Part shown: one piece after another, positions 9,301-17,530 of the stretch
Numbering within the stretch: the first letter of the stretch is position 1
Layout of the letters: the number at the start of each line of letters is the position of its first letter
From: Saprospiraceae bacterium
Lineage (GTDB): Bacteria; Bacteroidota; Bacteroidia; Chitinophagales; Saprospiraceae
Direction of reading: 5' to 3'
Assembly (NCBI GenBank): GCA_016710265.1
Contig: JADJJL010000003.1
Location: 412,501 to 476,500 of the forward strand
DNA length: 64,000 bases
Notes under the pieces: model-generated
Seen by the model: only the letters and a program-made list of their open reading frames with translations
Told to the model about the DNA's origin: nothing
The model's database searches: none
Program-made: the position numbers and the translations under genes

Positions 9301-10374
9301 ATGTCAAAGAAACATAATTTTTACGCGGGCCCTGCCATTCTACCTGAAACAGTGCTAAAACAATCTGCTGAAGTGGTCATTGACTTTGCAGGTATGGGCT
9401 TGTCCCTTTTGGAAATTTCGCATAGAAGTAAGCAGTTTGAAGCCGTAATGGACGAATCCCGGGCTCTGGTTTTGGAATTGCTTAATTTAAGTAATGAATA
9501 TGAGGTTTTGTTTTTATCAGGTGGAGCGAGTACCCAGTTCTTTATGATTCCAATGAACTTGCTTTCAGAGCAAGGGACGGCATATTATGTCAATACAGGA
9601 ACCTGGGCCAGCAATGCCATCAAGGAGGCCAAAAATTTTGGGAACACAGTAGTATTGGCTAGTTCGGAAGATGACCAATTTAGGCACATACCAAAAGGTT
9701 TTAATATACCTACGGATGGAAATTATCTTCACATTACTTCCAATAACACCATCTACGGAAGTCAATACCAGCAATTTCCGAATTGTCAAATTCCTTTGGT
9801 TTGTGACATGTCTTCCGATATCTTTTCCAAAAAACTTGATTTTAGTCAGTTTGGATTGATTTACGCTGGAGCCCAAAAAAATATGGGACCGGCCGGAGTC
9901 ACTTTGGTGGTGATTCGAAAAGATTTAATTGGATCATCTGGCAGAAAAATGCCGACCATGTTAAATTATAAAACCCATGCAGAAAAAGGAAGTATGTACA
10001 ACACTCCTCCAGTTTTTCCAATTTATGTGTCCATGTTGACTTTGAAGTGGATTAAAGAAATGGGTGGATTGGAAAGCATGGAAAAAAGAAACCGCGAAAA
10101 AGCAGAATTATTATATTCGGAAATTGATAGAAACAATTGTTTTGAAGGCACGGTTAGGAAAGAAGATCGATCCTGGATGAACGTTGTTTTTGTTCCCAAG
10201 AAAGTAGAATGGGAGAGTTTATTTTTGGAATCCTGCAAATTAAATGGTTGTGTAGGACTTGCAGGGCACCGATCTGTTGGTGGGTTTAGAGCATCACTCT
10301 ACAACGCACTTGAATTATCCAGTGTGAAAGTCTTGGTGGAAACCATGCAGGAATTTGAAAAAAAGTATGCCTAA
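9301..10374 (+). CDS. serC: Phosphoserine aminotransferase
   Basis: 357 residues, normal for SerC. It is a PLP enzyme that transaminates 3-phosphohydroxypyruvate with glutamate in serine synthesis and can act on the parallel intermediate in the DXP-dependent PLP pathway. Visible signatures are the N-terminal NFYAGPAILP, the LFLSGGAST phosphate-site region, the PLP lysine K193 in GAQKNMGPAG, and the C-terminal GHRSVGGFRASLYNA. The start is ATG 9301, because the longer frame from TTG 9211 runs through the -7 box and adds a non-conserved leader. It overlaps the next gene by 8 bp, suggesting co-transcription. serA and serB are not in the window. Confidence 0.95.
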   Translation: MSKKHNFYAGPAILPETVLKQSAEVVIDFAGMGLSLLEISHRSKQFEAVMDESRALVLELLNLSNEYEVLFLSGGASTQFFMIPMNLLSEQGTAYYVNTGTWASNAIKEAKNFGNTVVLASSEDDQFRHIPKGFNIPTDGNYLHITSNNTIYGSQYQQFPNCQIPLVCDMSSDIFSKKLDFSQFGLIYAGAQKNMGPAGVTLVVIRKDLIGSSGRKMPTMLNYKTHAEKGSMYNTPPVFPIYVSMLTLKWIKEMGGLESMEKRNREKAELLYSEIDRNNCFEGTVRKEDRSWMNVVFVPKKVEWESLFLESCKLNGCVGLAGHRSVGGFRASLYNALELSSVKVLVETMQEFEKKYA

Positions 10375-11119
10375 AATAAGTCCCTTTAAGGAGTATCGAA
10401 AGTTAAACGTAAATGATTACGAACTGCCTGTTGAAATTCATCATGAGTACAGAAGATCTGCACGTGTATCACTTGCTCACCAAAAAGCCATAGTCAGAAT
10501 CCCAATCTTATGCTCAAATTCGGAAAAAGACAAACATCTTGAATGGGCAAAAAACTGGATTTATAAAAAACTAACAGAAGATCCGGAATCCAAGATTAAA
10601 TACATTCCTCGTCTTTATGAGGATCAATCAACCATCACCGTAAGGAATACGGTATTTACCATTCACATAAAATATAAATCGGATGCTTCAGCAGCCAGTG
10701 GTAAGAGGCAGCATACCCATATTTTTTTAGAAATTCCGGAATCTTGTCCTTTGGTCCAAAGAGCAGAACTATGCGGAAAGTTGATTTCTAAAATAATGGC
10801 CCATACTTTTTTGTCCGGATTAAAAAATAGAGTCCAGCAGATCAACCAACAATTTTTCCAACAAAAAATCAATCGAATCAGTCTAAGGAATAATTCTTCC
10901 AATTGGGGTTCGTGTTCTACCTCAGGTAATATTAGTCTTTCCACCAGACTATTGCTTTGTCCTGATTTCATCATGGATTATTTAATAGTCCATGAATTGT
11001 CCCATATGGTTCACCACAACCATTCAGATCATTTTTGGAACTTGGTAGAAAAGGTCATGCCGGATTATCATAGGGCAGAAGATTGGCTAAAAAAGGAAAG
11101 TCATACGTATCGTTGGTAG
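10367..11119 (+). CDS. YgjP-like M48-type metallopeptidase
   Basis: 250 residues from ATG 10367; a TTG four codons earlier is less likely. The C-terminal half carries the YgjP/DUF45 (WLM-like) signature: WGSCS, then LIVHELSHMVHHNHSDHFW with the zinc-binding HExxH (first histidine H209) and a downstream histidine. The predicted role is a cytosolic zinc metalloprotease; substrates of this family are poorly known. No signal peptide or membrane segment is visible. It overlaps serC by 8 bp and is followed by 124 bases before the sigma factor. The fold assignment is firm, the cellular role is not. Confidence 0.85.
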   Translation: MPKISPFKEYRKLNVNDYELPVEIHHEYRRSARVSLAHQKAIVRIPILCSNSEKDKHLEWAKNWIYKKLTEDPESKIKYIPRLYEDQSTITVRNTVFTIHIKYKSDASAASGKRQHTHIFLEIPESCPLVQRAELCGKLISKIMAHTFLSGLKNRVQQINQQFFQQKINRISLRNNSSNWGSCSTSGNISLSTRLLLCPDFIMDYLIVHELSHMVHHNHSDHFWNLVEKVMPDYHRAEDWLKKESHTYRW

Positions 11120-11243
11120 GGTATATTGTACAGACAATCAATTAAATATATTTTATTTTTCAAAAATTTCATTTTTTTTGGTCCATTTTGCAACATAATT
11201 GGACTTAAATTCTCTTTCTAATATAAAACAAGCGAAAAGCCAC

Positions 11244-11819
11244 ATGGCGGTTGATATACAAAAGATAGTGAGCGGAGATCAGAAAGCCTTTAAAAGCTTG
11301 TACGATCAATATCATATCGCTATGTACAATGTGTGTTTCAGAATGCTGAAGCAACAAGATGAAGCGGTGGACGCTTTACAAGAAACTTTTGTTAAAGTGT
11401 TCCAGAATATCCACAAACTTGAAAATCATGCATTGTTGCCTGCTTGGATAAAAAAAGTGTGTGTCAATACTTGCCTACAGTTATTGGATAAAAAGAAAAA
11501 AATAAGGTGGGAAGAACTTGATCAACAAACGGTTTTACTAAATTCAAGAGATGAAGAAGATCTGATTGATGAAGTAGAATATGAGCAAAACATGAAGCGG
11601 ATACAGGAAGGCATCATGGTCTTGCCTGAGAAATACCGGATCGTATTCAATTTGTACGCGGTAGAGGATTATTCTCACGAAGAAATTGGTCAAATGCTCG
11701 GCATACCTAATGCAACTTGTCGGAGTCAATACATGCGGGCAAAACAGAAATTAATTGAGATTTTAAAAAAAGAAGAAACACATGTCGGATCCATTAAAAA
11801 ATTATATTCAAAAGCATAA
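11244..11819 (+). CDS. ECF-type RNA polymerase sigma factor
   Basis: 191 residues from ATG 11244; an upstream in-frame TTG at 11199 would lengthen it with no conserved sequence. Region 2 is seen in FKSLYDQYHIAMYNVCFRML and DAVDALQETFVKVF-like sequence, and region 4 in LPEKYRIVFNLYAVEDYSHEEIGQMLGIP followed by CRSQYMRAKQKL, a helix-turn-helix. The gene overlaps the next by 38 bp, and that product has one membrane segment, the usual sigma/anti-sigma layout. The third gene encodes a secreted barrel. The signal sensed is unknown. No zinc-binding anti-sigma (ZAS) motif was seen in the partner. Confidence 0.92.
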   Translation: MAVDIQKIVSGDQKAFKSLYDQYHIAMYNVCFRMLKQQDEAVDALQETFVKVFQNIHKLENHALLPAWIKKVCVNTCLQLLDKKKKIRWEELDQQTVLLNSRDEEDLIDEVEYEQNMKRIQEGIMVLPEKYRIVFNLYAVEDYSHEEIGQMLGIPNATCRSQYMRAKQKLIEILKKEETHVGSIKKLYSKA

Positions 11820-12573
11820 AGTTCTGCTTGATCAGAATGTCCCTCCTGCAGATTTGTTTGGGAAAATTATGGAGAATGAAAAACCAAAAGCTTCCCATAA
11901 ACTAAGTTTCAGGATTGTTTATCTCGCAGTAGCAATGCTTTCAGGTGCCGGGTTATTTTATTGTTGGACTTTATTTTATCCATCCAATCTCATCGTAGAT
12001 GAAGTTCCGGTGGCAGTTAATAAGGAACATAAAAAGGAAGTTTTAGAACCTATTAAAATTCCGGTTCAAGAGAATTTAAGTACGGAAGAAAATTTTTCAG
12101 AACAAATAGTAACTACAGCGACTGATAAAAAATCATTGAATTTGAATAAACCATCTAAAAGATTGGTATTGGCTGCCTCTGAACCTAAGACTAAAATGGA
12201 GGAACAAAAATTGGAAAATAAATTGCAGATTGTGCCAATTGAAGAAGTGGCAGTAATAGAAAATCCTAAATCTGATAAACTGGTTGAAGCTGTTTTGGTG
12301 GAGCCTCAAATCTCTGAGAAGGATCTAATGCAGGATGTAGCCGTGGTTCAAAACGTAGTTCCAGAAAATGGAAGTAGGGTGATTGACATTGATCGCAGCA
12401 ATATTGGTAGTACTGTAAAAAAAGGTATTATTGGTTGGTTGGCAAAGAAAACGGATCAATGGACAGATAGTAAGATTACCATTCAATCAAAAATAGATGA
12501 AGATAAAACCATGATCGCTTTGAATGTAAACACAGATCATGTCAAACTTCACAAAACCATGTCTTTGCCATAG
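11782..12573 (+). CDS. Single-pass membrane protein, candidate anti-sigma factor
   Basis: 263 residues. A short cytosolic N-terminus (about 1-43, beginning MSDPLKNYIQKHK) is followed by one hydrophobic helix (about 44-65) and a long, low-complexity periplasmic region rich in Lys, Glu, Val and Pro. The first 38 bases overlap the sigma factor gene, so expression is coupled. Topology and position fit an anti-sigma factor of the kind seen in Bacteroidota ECF operons, but no recognised anti-sigma domain is visible and the sequence beyond the helix resembles nothing I know. The function is inferred from context. Confidence 0.6.
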   Translation: MSDPLKNYIQKHKVLLDQNVPPADLFGKIMENEKPKASHKLSFRIVYLAVAMLSGAGLFYCWTLFYPSNLIVDEVPVAVNKEHKKEVLEPIKIPVQENLSTEENFSEQIVTTATDKKSLNLNKPSKRLVLAASEPKTKMEEQKLENKLQIVPIEEVAVIENPKSDKLVEAVLVEPQISEKDLMQDVAVVQNVVPENGSRVIDIDRSNIGSTVKKGIIGWLAKKTDQWTDSKITIQSKIDEDKTMIALNVNTDHVKLHKTMSLP

Positions 12574-12615
12574 ACATCACTTTGTAAAAAATAAATTTTA
12601 AAATTATAAATCTAA

Positions 12616-13551
12616 ATGAATATGAAAAATCTAGTGCTTTTATTTTGTTTGTTTTGCAGCATTGTGTTAAATGCACAGAATGTACCTACTCCGGTTCCAC
12701 CGACACCACCAACACCTCCGACACCACCTTCAGCCCCGGCGGAAGATAAAAAATCAGATACCATTAAAGTGAATCTGGGTGATCGTCAAATTATGATCAT
12801 CGAAAACAAAACCAAAAAATCTGATGATGAAGAAGATGATGAGGATGATATAGATGATAAGGACGATGATGACGAAATGGCACCCATGGGTAAACATGAT
12901 AAGGCCCATAAAGAAAATTCCAATCCGATGAAAAAGAAAAAGAACAAAGGAGCAGATGTTGGTTTTCTTAACATTGACATGGGTATTAATATTTTGTTGG
13001 ACAATAAAGTCACCAACGAGACTCTGATTGATGATTTGGAAACAAAGCCATTTAGTTCATGGTCTTGGACTCTTAACTTCTTACCCACCAAAATTTTCCT
13101 GGGTTCTCAAAATGTAATGCTCATGACTTCTATCGGTTGGAGAATTGGTGAGTTAACTTTTAGAAATAAATTGGAATTTGCACATGATACCGCAGCGTTG
13201 GTTTATACCAAAAATAGCAGCATTAATAGATCTTCTTTTGATTTTCATCATATTCAAGTACCACTCATGTTGTATTTCAGAAGTGATAAAATTAGTGGCT
13301 TAGGAAGAATTGGTTTTGGTGTTGGTGGATATGTGGGTGCTTTAGTGCATCAGGAATTTGAATATAAGAGTGACGAACGCAGAAGAAAAGTAGAAGTGGA
13401 GGAAGATTTTGGATTTGAGACCTGGAGATATGGATTAAGTGCAAGAGCGGATTTTGGTCCGGTTAAAATATTTGCAAATTATGATTTAAATCCGGTTTGG
13501 AAAAACAATGATTTTACAAATCTGGAATGCGGATTGTGGTTTGATTTCTAA
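12616..13551 (+). CDS. Outer-membrane beta-barrel protein with proline-rich and acidic linker
   Basis: 311 residues with a clear signal peptide ending near LNAQN. The mature N-terminus has a PPTPPTPP run, then a strongly acidic Asp/Glu stretch (about 70-95), a basic patch, and about 190 residues of alternating strands ending in aromatic FDF, typical of a small outer-membrane barrel. ATG codons at 12616 and 12622 are both possible. It is third in the sigma/anti-sigma-like operon and may be the envelope component that the system monitors or controls; that is inference. A strong terminator follows at 13600. Confidence 0.75.
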   Translation: MNMKNLVLLFCLFCSIVLNAQNVPTPVPPTPPTPPTPPSAPAEDKKSDTIKVNLGDRQIMIIENKTKKSDDEEDDEDDIDDKDDDDEMAPMGKHDKAHKENSNPMKKKKNKGADVGFLNIDMGINILLDNKVTNETLIDDLETKPFSSWSWTLNFLPTKIFLGSQNVMLMTSIGWRIGELTFRNKLEFAHDTAALVYTKNSSINRSSFDFHHIQVPLMLYFRSDKISGLGRIGFGVGGYVGALVHQEFEYKSDERRRKVEVEEDFGFETWRYGLSARADFGPVKIFANYDLNPVWKNNDFTNLECGLWFDF

Positions 13552-13599
13552 AATGCATCTCCCAATAGCGGAGAAATAGATTTTCTTCTAAATGTGGTT

Positions 13600-13630
13600 G
13601 GCCTGATACTTTGTGTCGGGCCTTTTTTTT
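13600..13630 (+). terminator. Rho-independent terminator after the sigma operon
   Basis: A 10-bp stem (GGCCTGATAC pairing with GTGTCGGGCC, two G-U pairs) with a TTT loop is followed by eight T residues. It ends the sigma/anti-sigma/barrel operon. A GTG that could be read as a queG start (13613) lies inside this hairpin. Confidence 0.9.
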
Positions 13631-13637
13631 ATTGGCT

Positions 13638-13645
13638 TATCTTTG
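13638..13645 (+). promoter_or_regulatory. -7 promoter box for queG
   Basis: TATCTTTG matches TAnnTTTG exactly and lies directly after the terminator, placing the transcript start near 13650 and the translation start downstream of it. Confidence 0.65.
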
Positions 13646-13663
13646 CCAATATTAGATACTATT

Positions 13664-14584
13664 TTGACAGCCATAATTCATAGCAATACACTGAAGCAGG
13701 AATTGAATCTTTTGGGATTTGATCAGATTGGCATTGTGAAAGCTCAAAGGCTGAATGCGGAAGCATTTCAACTTGAAAGCTGGTTAAATAAAGGTTACCA
13801 TGGTCAAATGAGTTACATGGAACGGTATTTTGACATTAGGATTGATCCGGATAAATTTTTACCTGGAGCAAAATCAATTGTCATGATGAGTTTAAATTAT
13901 TTTTCGGATATAGAGCCTAAAACACCAAAGGTATCGCGATATGCATTAGGTGAAGATTATCACAAAGTAATCCGAAAAAAAACAAAAGCGATTGTTGCGT
14001 ATTTGAAAAAAGAATATGGTGATATTGCCATCAGAGGATTTGTAGATTCGGCTCCTGTAATGGAAAGGGTTTGGGCTGAAAAGGGAGGCTTAGGATGGAA
14101 TGGAAAAAATACTTTGACCATTAATCCACGCAAAGGCTCTTGGTTTTTTCTAACTGGGTTTATGACAGATCTGATGTTTGATCATTACGATGATCCAATC
14201 AGAGACCATTGTGGAACCTGTAGACGCTGTATCGATGCTTGTCCCACAAATGCGATCCATCAAGAAGGATATTTGTTAGACGCCTCCAAATGTATTTCTT
14301 ATCTGACCATTGAATTAAGAAATGCCATACCAAAAGAATTTCACAATCAGATGGAAGGTTGGGTTTATGGATGTGATATCTGTCAAGAAGTCTGTCCATG
14401 GAACCGTTTTGCCCAGCCTAGTAATGTAGAAGAGTTTAATCCAAATCCTGATTTGTTAAAATTGGGTACAAAAGATTGGTTGGAATTGAGCGATGAAGTT
14501 TGGGGAAATTTAACTTCCAAATCTCCTATTAAAAGAGCTGGATTAGAGAAATTAAAAGAGAATGTGAAGTTGATATTGGAATGA
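13664..14584 (+). CDS. queG: Epoxyqueuosine reductase
   Basis: 306 residues if TTG 13664 is the start. There is no early in-frame ATG, and the GTG at 13613 lies inside a terminator and before the promoter. QueG is a cobalamin-dependent iron-sulphur enzyme that reduces epoxyqueuosine to queuosine in tRNA, the last step of that pathway. Visible features are the N-terminal GFDQIGIVKA region, the VDSAPVMERVWAEKGGLGWNGKNT family core, and two 4Fe-4S motifs, CGTCRRCIDACP (from C183) and CDICQEVCPW (from C237). The HEAT-like C-terminal extension of longer homologues is absent, as in many Bacteroidota. It is transcribed alone. Confidence 0.92.
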   Translation: MTAIIHSNTLKQELNLLGFDQIGIVKAQRLNAEAFQLESWLNKGYHGQMSYMERYFDIRIDPDKFLPGAKSIVMMSLNYFSDIEPKTPKVSRYALGEDYHKVIRKKTKAIVAYLKKEYGDIAIRGFVDSAPVMERVWAEKGGLGWNGKNTLTINPRKGSWFFLTGFMTDLMFDHYDDPIRDHCGTCRRCIDACPTNAIHQEGYLLDASKCISYLTIELRNAIPKEFHNQMEGWVYGCDICQEVCPWNRFAQPSNVEEFNPNPDLLKLGTKDWLELSDEVWGNLTSKSPIKRAGLEKLKENVKLILE

Positions 14585-14640
14585 GAATTTTAATAGCCTT
14601 TCGGTAGGCTCTGGGCTCGAAAAAAAATAAATGTATTTAC

Positions 14641-14657
14641 TAATCCCGTAGGGATTA
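14641..14657. repeat. Short palindrome
   Basis: TAATCCCGTAGGGATTA is an inverted repeat with a central GTA, in the gap after queG. It resembles short dispersed intergenic palindromes of this group; no second copy was found in the window. Confidence 0.6.
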
Positions 14658-14690
14658 CATATTTATAATTAAAAAAACATAAAATGTATC

Positions 14691-14708
14691 CGACCCCAGC
14701 GTGGGTCG
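14691..14708. repeat. Short hairpin repeat
   Basis: CGACCCCAGCGTGGGTCG can form a short stem-loop. It is not followed by a T-run, so a terminator is unlikely. Like the palindrome 33 bases upstream it may be a REP-like element. Confidence 0.55.
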
Positions 14709-14716
14709 AATATGGA

Positions 14717-14746
14717 TTTGCAATTTTAATTGTCTTAATAATTTTG
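14717..14746 (+). promoter_or_regulatory. Promoter-like sequence facing an antisense region
   Basis: TTTG (14717-14720), an 18-base spacer and TAATTTTG (14739-14746) fit the Bacteroidota promoter well, but no plus-strand gene follows: the next genes run in the opposite direction. It may drive an antisense transcript over 14772-15137 or be chance in AT-rich DNA. Confidence 0.35.
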
Positions 14747-14771
14747 CACATCCATGAGGAGTGAATCTATT

Positions 14772-15137
14772 TTAAAATTTTATCCAAATAAAAATCGTCC
14801 CTACCATTAAAACAAAAAACTCAAGCATCAAACCCGCCAAATAACCCATGCCAATTCCAGGCCCTTGCTCACTGTAGGCTAATAACGCTTTTTCAATGAC
14901 AAAATGCCCGCCGATCACACCGCAGATCCAGACCCTCAACAAGAGATAATTTTTTTCTACACTCGGCATCCACCAAAGACCAAACACTAGAATAGATGCA
15001 GCTGGAATCCAAAACCAGAGAGATTCAATATATGGATCCAATGATTTTGAAGTCTGATTCAATTTTCCTAGCCATATTGACACTAGGTATAAAATTCCCC
15101 AAAATATTTCAGGACCAAGGATATATCGCATGATCAT
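14772..15137 (-). CDS. Small integral membrane protein, unknown
   Basis: 121 residues, almost entirely hydrophobic, with about four predicted membrane helices and no recognised motif. The ATG at 15137 overlaps the upstream stop in an ATGA arrangement; a second ATG two codons on (ATC between) is also possible. It is clearly co-transcribed with the 427-residue protein before it. I do not recognise the family. The pairing of a membrane-anchored soluble protein with a small multi-pass protein suggests a joint envelope function, but nothing in the sequence says which. Confidence 0.7.
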   Translation of the reverse strand: MIMRYILGPEIFWGILYLVSIWLGKLNQTSKSLDPYIESLWFWIPAASILVFGLWWMPSVEKNYLLLRVWICGVIGGHFVIEKALLAYSEQGPGIGMGYLAGLMLEFFVLMVGTIFIWIKF

Positions 15138-16417
15138 TCATTTTTATTGGTTTTATACAAACCTCTTATTTTTTTCGTTTCACTGAGTATTCTTCCAAAA
15201 TGTTCCTGGTGTTTTCCAGATTTAAGTTCTGCATCAAATGCATCTGCTATTTTTTTAACGAGGATTTGAGATTCCGGAGTGTCGTCGGCATACAGGTGTT
15301 TACTTAGAGACAAAGATTGCTCTTCTTCATCAAAATGAATGTCCAGCTTGATTTCATCTTTAACTAGTTCTATGCGACGACCCGTGTATTCGCCCGTTTC
15401 ATCTTTGACGATTTGTTCCTTAGTCCAAGACATTTGATGGAGCACAAAATCGAGAAAAATCGGTACCAACCCACTTTTTACAGGATAAAGCGTGTAGTAA
15501 TGATCATTGCTTTTAAAACGCCCTGTCCACGGAACCGGATGTTCGTGATGTTTTAATTGCAATTTATTACCCTCATGTGTTTGATTCCATTCAAAAAACT
15601 GCTCAAACCATTCTCTTGTGGCTGAAAATATATCCACCATTCGGGTGTCTGTATCGTCAAATTTGACGGTATATCCTTTGTCCTTATAATAATCATAAAC
15701 CACCAGAGCATGTTCGGATTCAGGAAGATCTTCATCTTGTGAATTCCAGGATTGAAATTCTGCCAAAAAAACTATGCTCTTTTGATCCGGAGAGAAGGCG
15801 AACGCTCCATGTGGATTTGGATAAGAATAATTTTCCACTGCTTCATTGTTAGTGTTGAATGGCCAAATCTGTTTAGTCTGCACATCCAACACCGCGTGCT
15901 CACCAACCATTAAATAACGACCTCCGTATAAGCTATCCAATTGATCCAAATTTGCAGTATCTGATTTGGAATACACTTCGAAATATGTTCCTGGCTGTCC
16001 ATTTTCAGCATCTAAAAATTGCAGAGAAGCAAAATCATGTGATTGTTTCATTAATGGTTCCACAACTGCTTGACCATCTTTAATATAAATTAAATATAGG
16101 CTTTGACTGCCGGCGATCAAGGTCGGCTCTGCAAGATCAGTGAGCGCATATACTTTCCACAGAAACGGCAATCCTGTATTGGTTTGCAAAGATCCTGGAA
16201 ACTGAACTGCCTTGCCATTATACAATAGCGAATAAGCCACATCAGTTCGATTAACCATACCGTAATTCATATTGTACTGCTTTGAAGAACTCGCTTTGGC
16301 AACTATCGTAAAAGGTCCATAGGAAATTTGTTTCACTATATCTCCATGGGCTTTTCGGAACACAACCATGTAAACGGCAAAAATGAGCAGGGCAGCAATG
16401 CAAAGTACAATTTTCAT
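15134..16417 (-). CDS. Membrane-anchored protein of unknown function
   Basis: 427 residues. One N-terminal hydrophobic segment (about 3-18) anchors or exports it; the rest is soluble and rich in Asp, Tyr and Phe. A stretch around residues 200-235 (GAFAFSPDQKSIVFLAE) resembles a WD40/TolB-type beta-propeller blade and an earlier segment (about 85-145) could be another, so a partial propeller is possible but not proven. No catalytic motif is visible. It is the first gene of a two-gene minus-strand operon with a 4-bp overlap to the next. I could not find a -7 box upstream. Confidence 0.7.
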   Translation of the reverse strand: MKIVLCIAALLIFAVYMVVFRKAHGDIVKQISYGPFTIVAKASSSKQYNMNYGMVNRTDVAYSLLYNGKAVQFPGSLQTNTGLPFLWKVYALTDLAEPTLIAGSQSLYLIYIKDGQAVVEPLMKQSHDFASLQFLDAENGQPGTYFEVYSKSDTANLDQLDSLYGGRYLMVGEHAVLDVQTKQIWPFNTNNEAVENYSYPNPHGAFAFSPDQKSIVFLAEFQSWNSQDEDLPESEHALVVYDYYKDKGYTVKFDDTDTRMVDIFSATREWFEQFFEWNQTHEGNKLQLKHHEHPVPWTGRFKSNDHYYTLYPVKSGLVPIFLDFVLHQMSWTKEQIVKDETGEYTGRRIELVKDEIKLDIHFDEEEQSLSLSKHLYADDTPESQILVKKIADAFDAELKSGKHQEHFGRILSETKKIRGLYKTNKNE

Positions 16418-16718
16418 ATGCTTAGGGGGTTAAACAGGTAAGTTTGAATTAAATGATAGAATTCTTTAAATGAAGAATGGAATGGCTGGTTTTGATTGAT
16501 TGGAAAGTACAATGGTGACATCCGTTATAAATGCAAGGTATGAATTATTTGAGGAGCTAAAATTAATGATTTTTCATAAAATGAGTAAAAATTGAAGCAA
16601 GTAAGTGATCGCTAGGACTTATTTACAACGCACTTGATTGTATTTTGAACTCAACCCTGACCCAATTATTATTCGGTTTACTTAATTAATACATTTCTAA
16701 ACTGGAATTAGAAAAAAT

Positions 16719-16726
16719 TACCTTTG
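16719..16726 (+). promoter_or_regulatory. Candidate -7 box upstream of the czc regulator
   Basis: TACCTTTG matches TAnnTTTG. It would give a leader of about 135 bases before the ATG at 16865. No clear -33 element was found. Confidence 0.45.
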
Positions 16727-16852
16727 GCTTATCAAATTTCATTAATTACTTTATGAAAAACAAGAGTATTCTGAAGAATGGAAATTCAAACTCAAATTTT
16801 AATTTAAGCTGATTTTAAGAAATTTTGAACCAAAACTTAATTTTTTAAAACA

Positions 16853-16860
16853 GATCTTTG
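16853..16860 (+). promoter_or_regulatory. Second candidate -7 box, next to the start codon
   Basis: GATCTTTG differs from TAnnTTTG only at the first base and ends four bases before the ATG at 16865. If used, the transcript would be leaderless or nearly so. Confidence 0.4.
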
Positions 16861-16864
16861 CACT

Positions 16865-17530
16865 ATGAGAATTTTAATTGTGGAAGACGAAACGGCGATA
16901 TCCGCTTTTTTGAAGCAAGGATTGGAAGAGGAGTCTTACGCTGTAGATGTTGCTGATGAAGGAAAAACAGGGCTCCAACTGGCTCTTTCTGGAGATTACG
17001 ATTTATTGCTATTGGATTGGGCACTTCCTGGTTTAAGTGGGATTGAAATTTGCAGACAGTTTAGAAAAGAATTCTTGGATATACCCATCATCTTTCTGAC
17101 GGCTAAAGATACAGTGGATGAGACCATATTTGGCTTACAATCGGGAGCGAATGATTATGTTAAAAAGCCATTTCATTTTGAAGAATTATTAGAGCGGATT
17201 AGGGTGCAACTAAGACCAAAATCAGGTGAGCATTCTACTTTTAAATTGGGCAAAATAATTTTAAACACAGAAACTCATCAAGTTCACAAAGGCGATCAGG
17301 AAATTATTTTGACACAAAAGGAGTTTGCATTGCTTGAATATCTCATACGAAATAAGGGAAAAGTTTGTAGAAGAATGAGAATTATTGAAAGCGTTTGGGA
17401 CATGCATTTTGATTATAACACCGGGGTTATTGATGTTTATATTAATGCTCTTCGTAAAAAATTAAAGTTGTCAGAAGAAGAAAATTACATTCAAACGGTT
17501 CGTGGAATTGGTTATATAGCTAAAGATTGA
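16865..17530 (+). CDS. OmpR/PhoB-family response regulator of the metal-efflux locus
   Basis: 221 residues. The receiver domain (1-115) has the acidic pair in VEDET, the phospho-acceptor D51 in LLLDWALPG, a conserved Thr in FLTAKD and the KKPF lysine. A winged-helix DNA-binding domain (about 125-221) ends in VRGIGYIAKD. It is followed with a one-base overlap by its sensor kinase and then by a CzcA-type efflux pump, so it most likely activates efflux genes in response to divalent metal ions, like CzcR or CusR. Metal specificity cannot be read from the regulator itself. Confidence 0.92.
   Translation: MRILIVEDETAISAFLKQGLEEESYAVDVADEGKTGLQLALSGDYDLLLLDWALPGLSGIEICRQFRKEFLDIPIIFLTAKDTVDETIFGLQSGANDYVKKPFHFEELLERIRVQLRPKSGEHSTFKLGKIILNTETHQVHKGDQEIILTQKEFALLEYLIRNKGKVCRRMRIIESVWDMHFDYNTGVIDVYINALRKKLKLSEEENYIQTVRGIGYIAKD

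Larger units (their letters stand above)
16418..16864. other. Intergenic region between divergent genes
   Basis: 447 bases, AT-rich, between a minus-strand operon and the metal-efflux locus. It holds two candidate -7 boxes for the plus direction, at 16719-16726 and 16853-16860. No ORF, RNA gene or strong hairpin was seen. Confidence 0.6.

Noticed and set aside
13613..13663. GTG start for queG at 13613
   Set aside because: The codon lies inside a strong terminator hairpin and upstream of the -7 box at 13638, so it cannot be on the queG transcript. TTG 13664 was used.
14754..14810. Tiny frame of 18 codons after the promoter-like element at 14717
   Set aside because: No recognisable product, runs antisense to the membrane-protein gene and is easily explained by chance.
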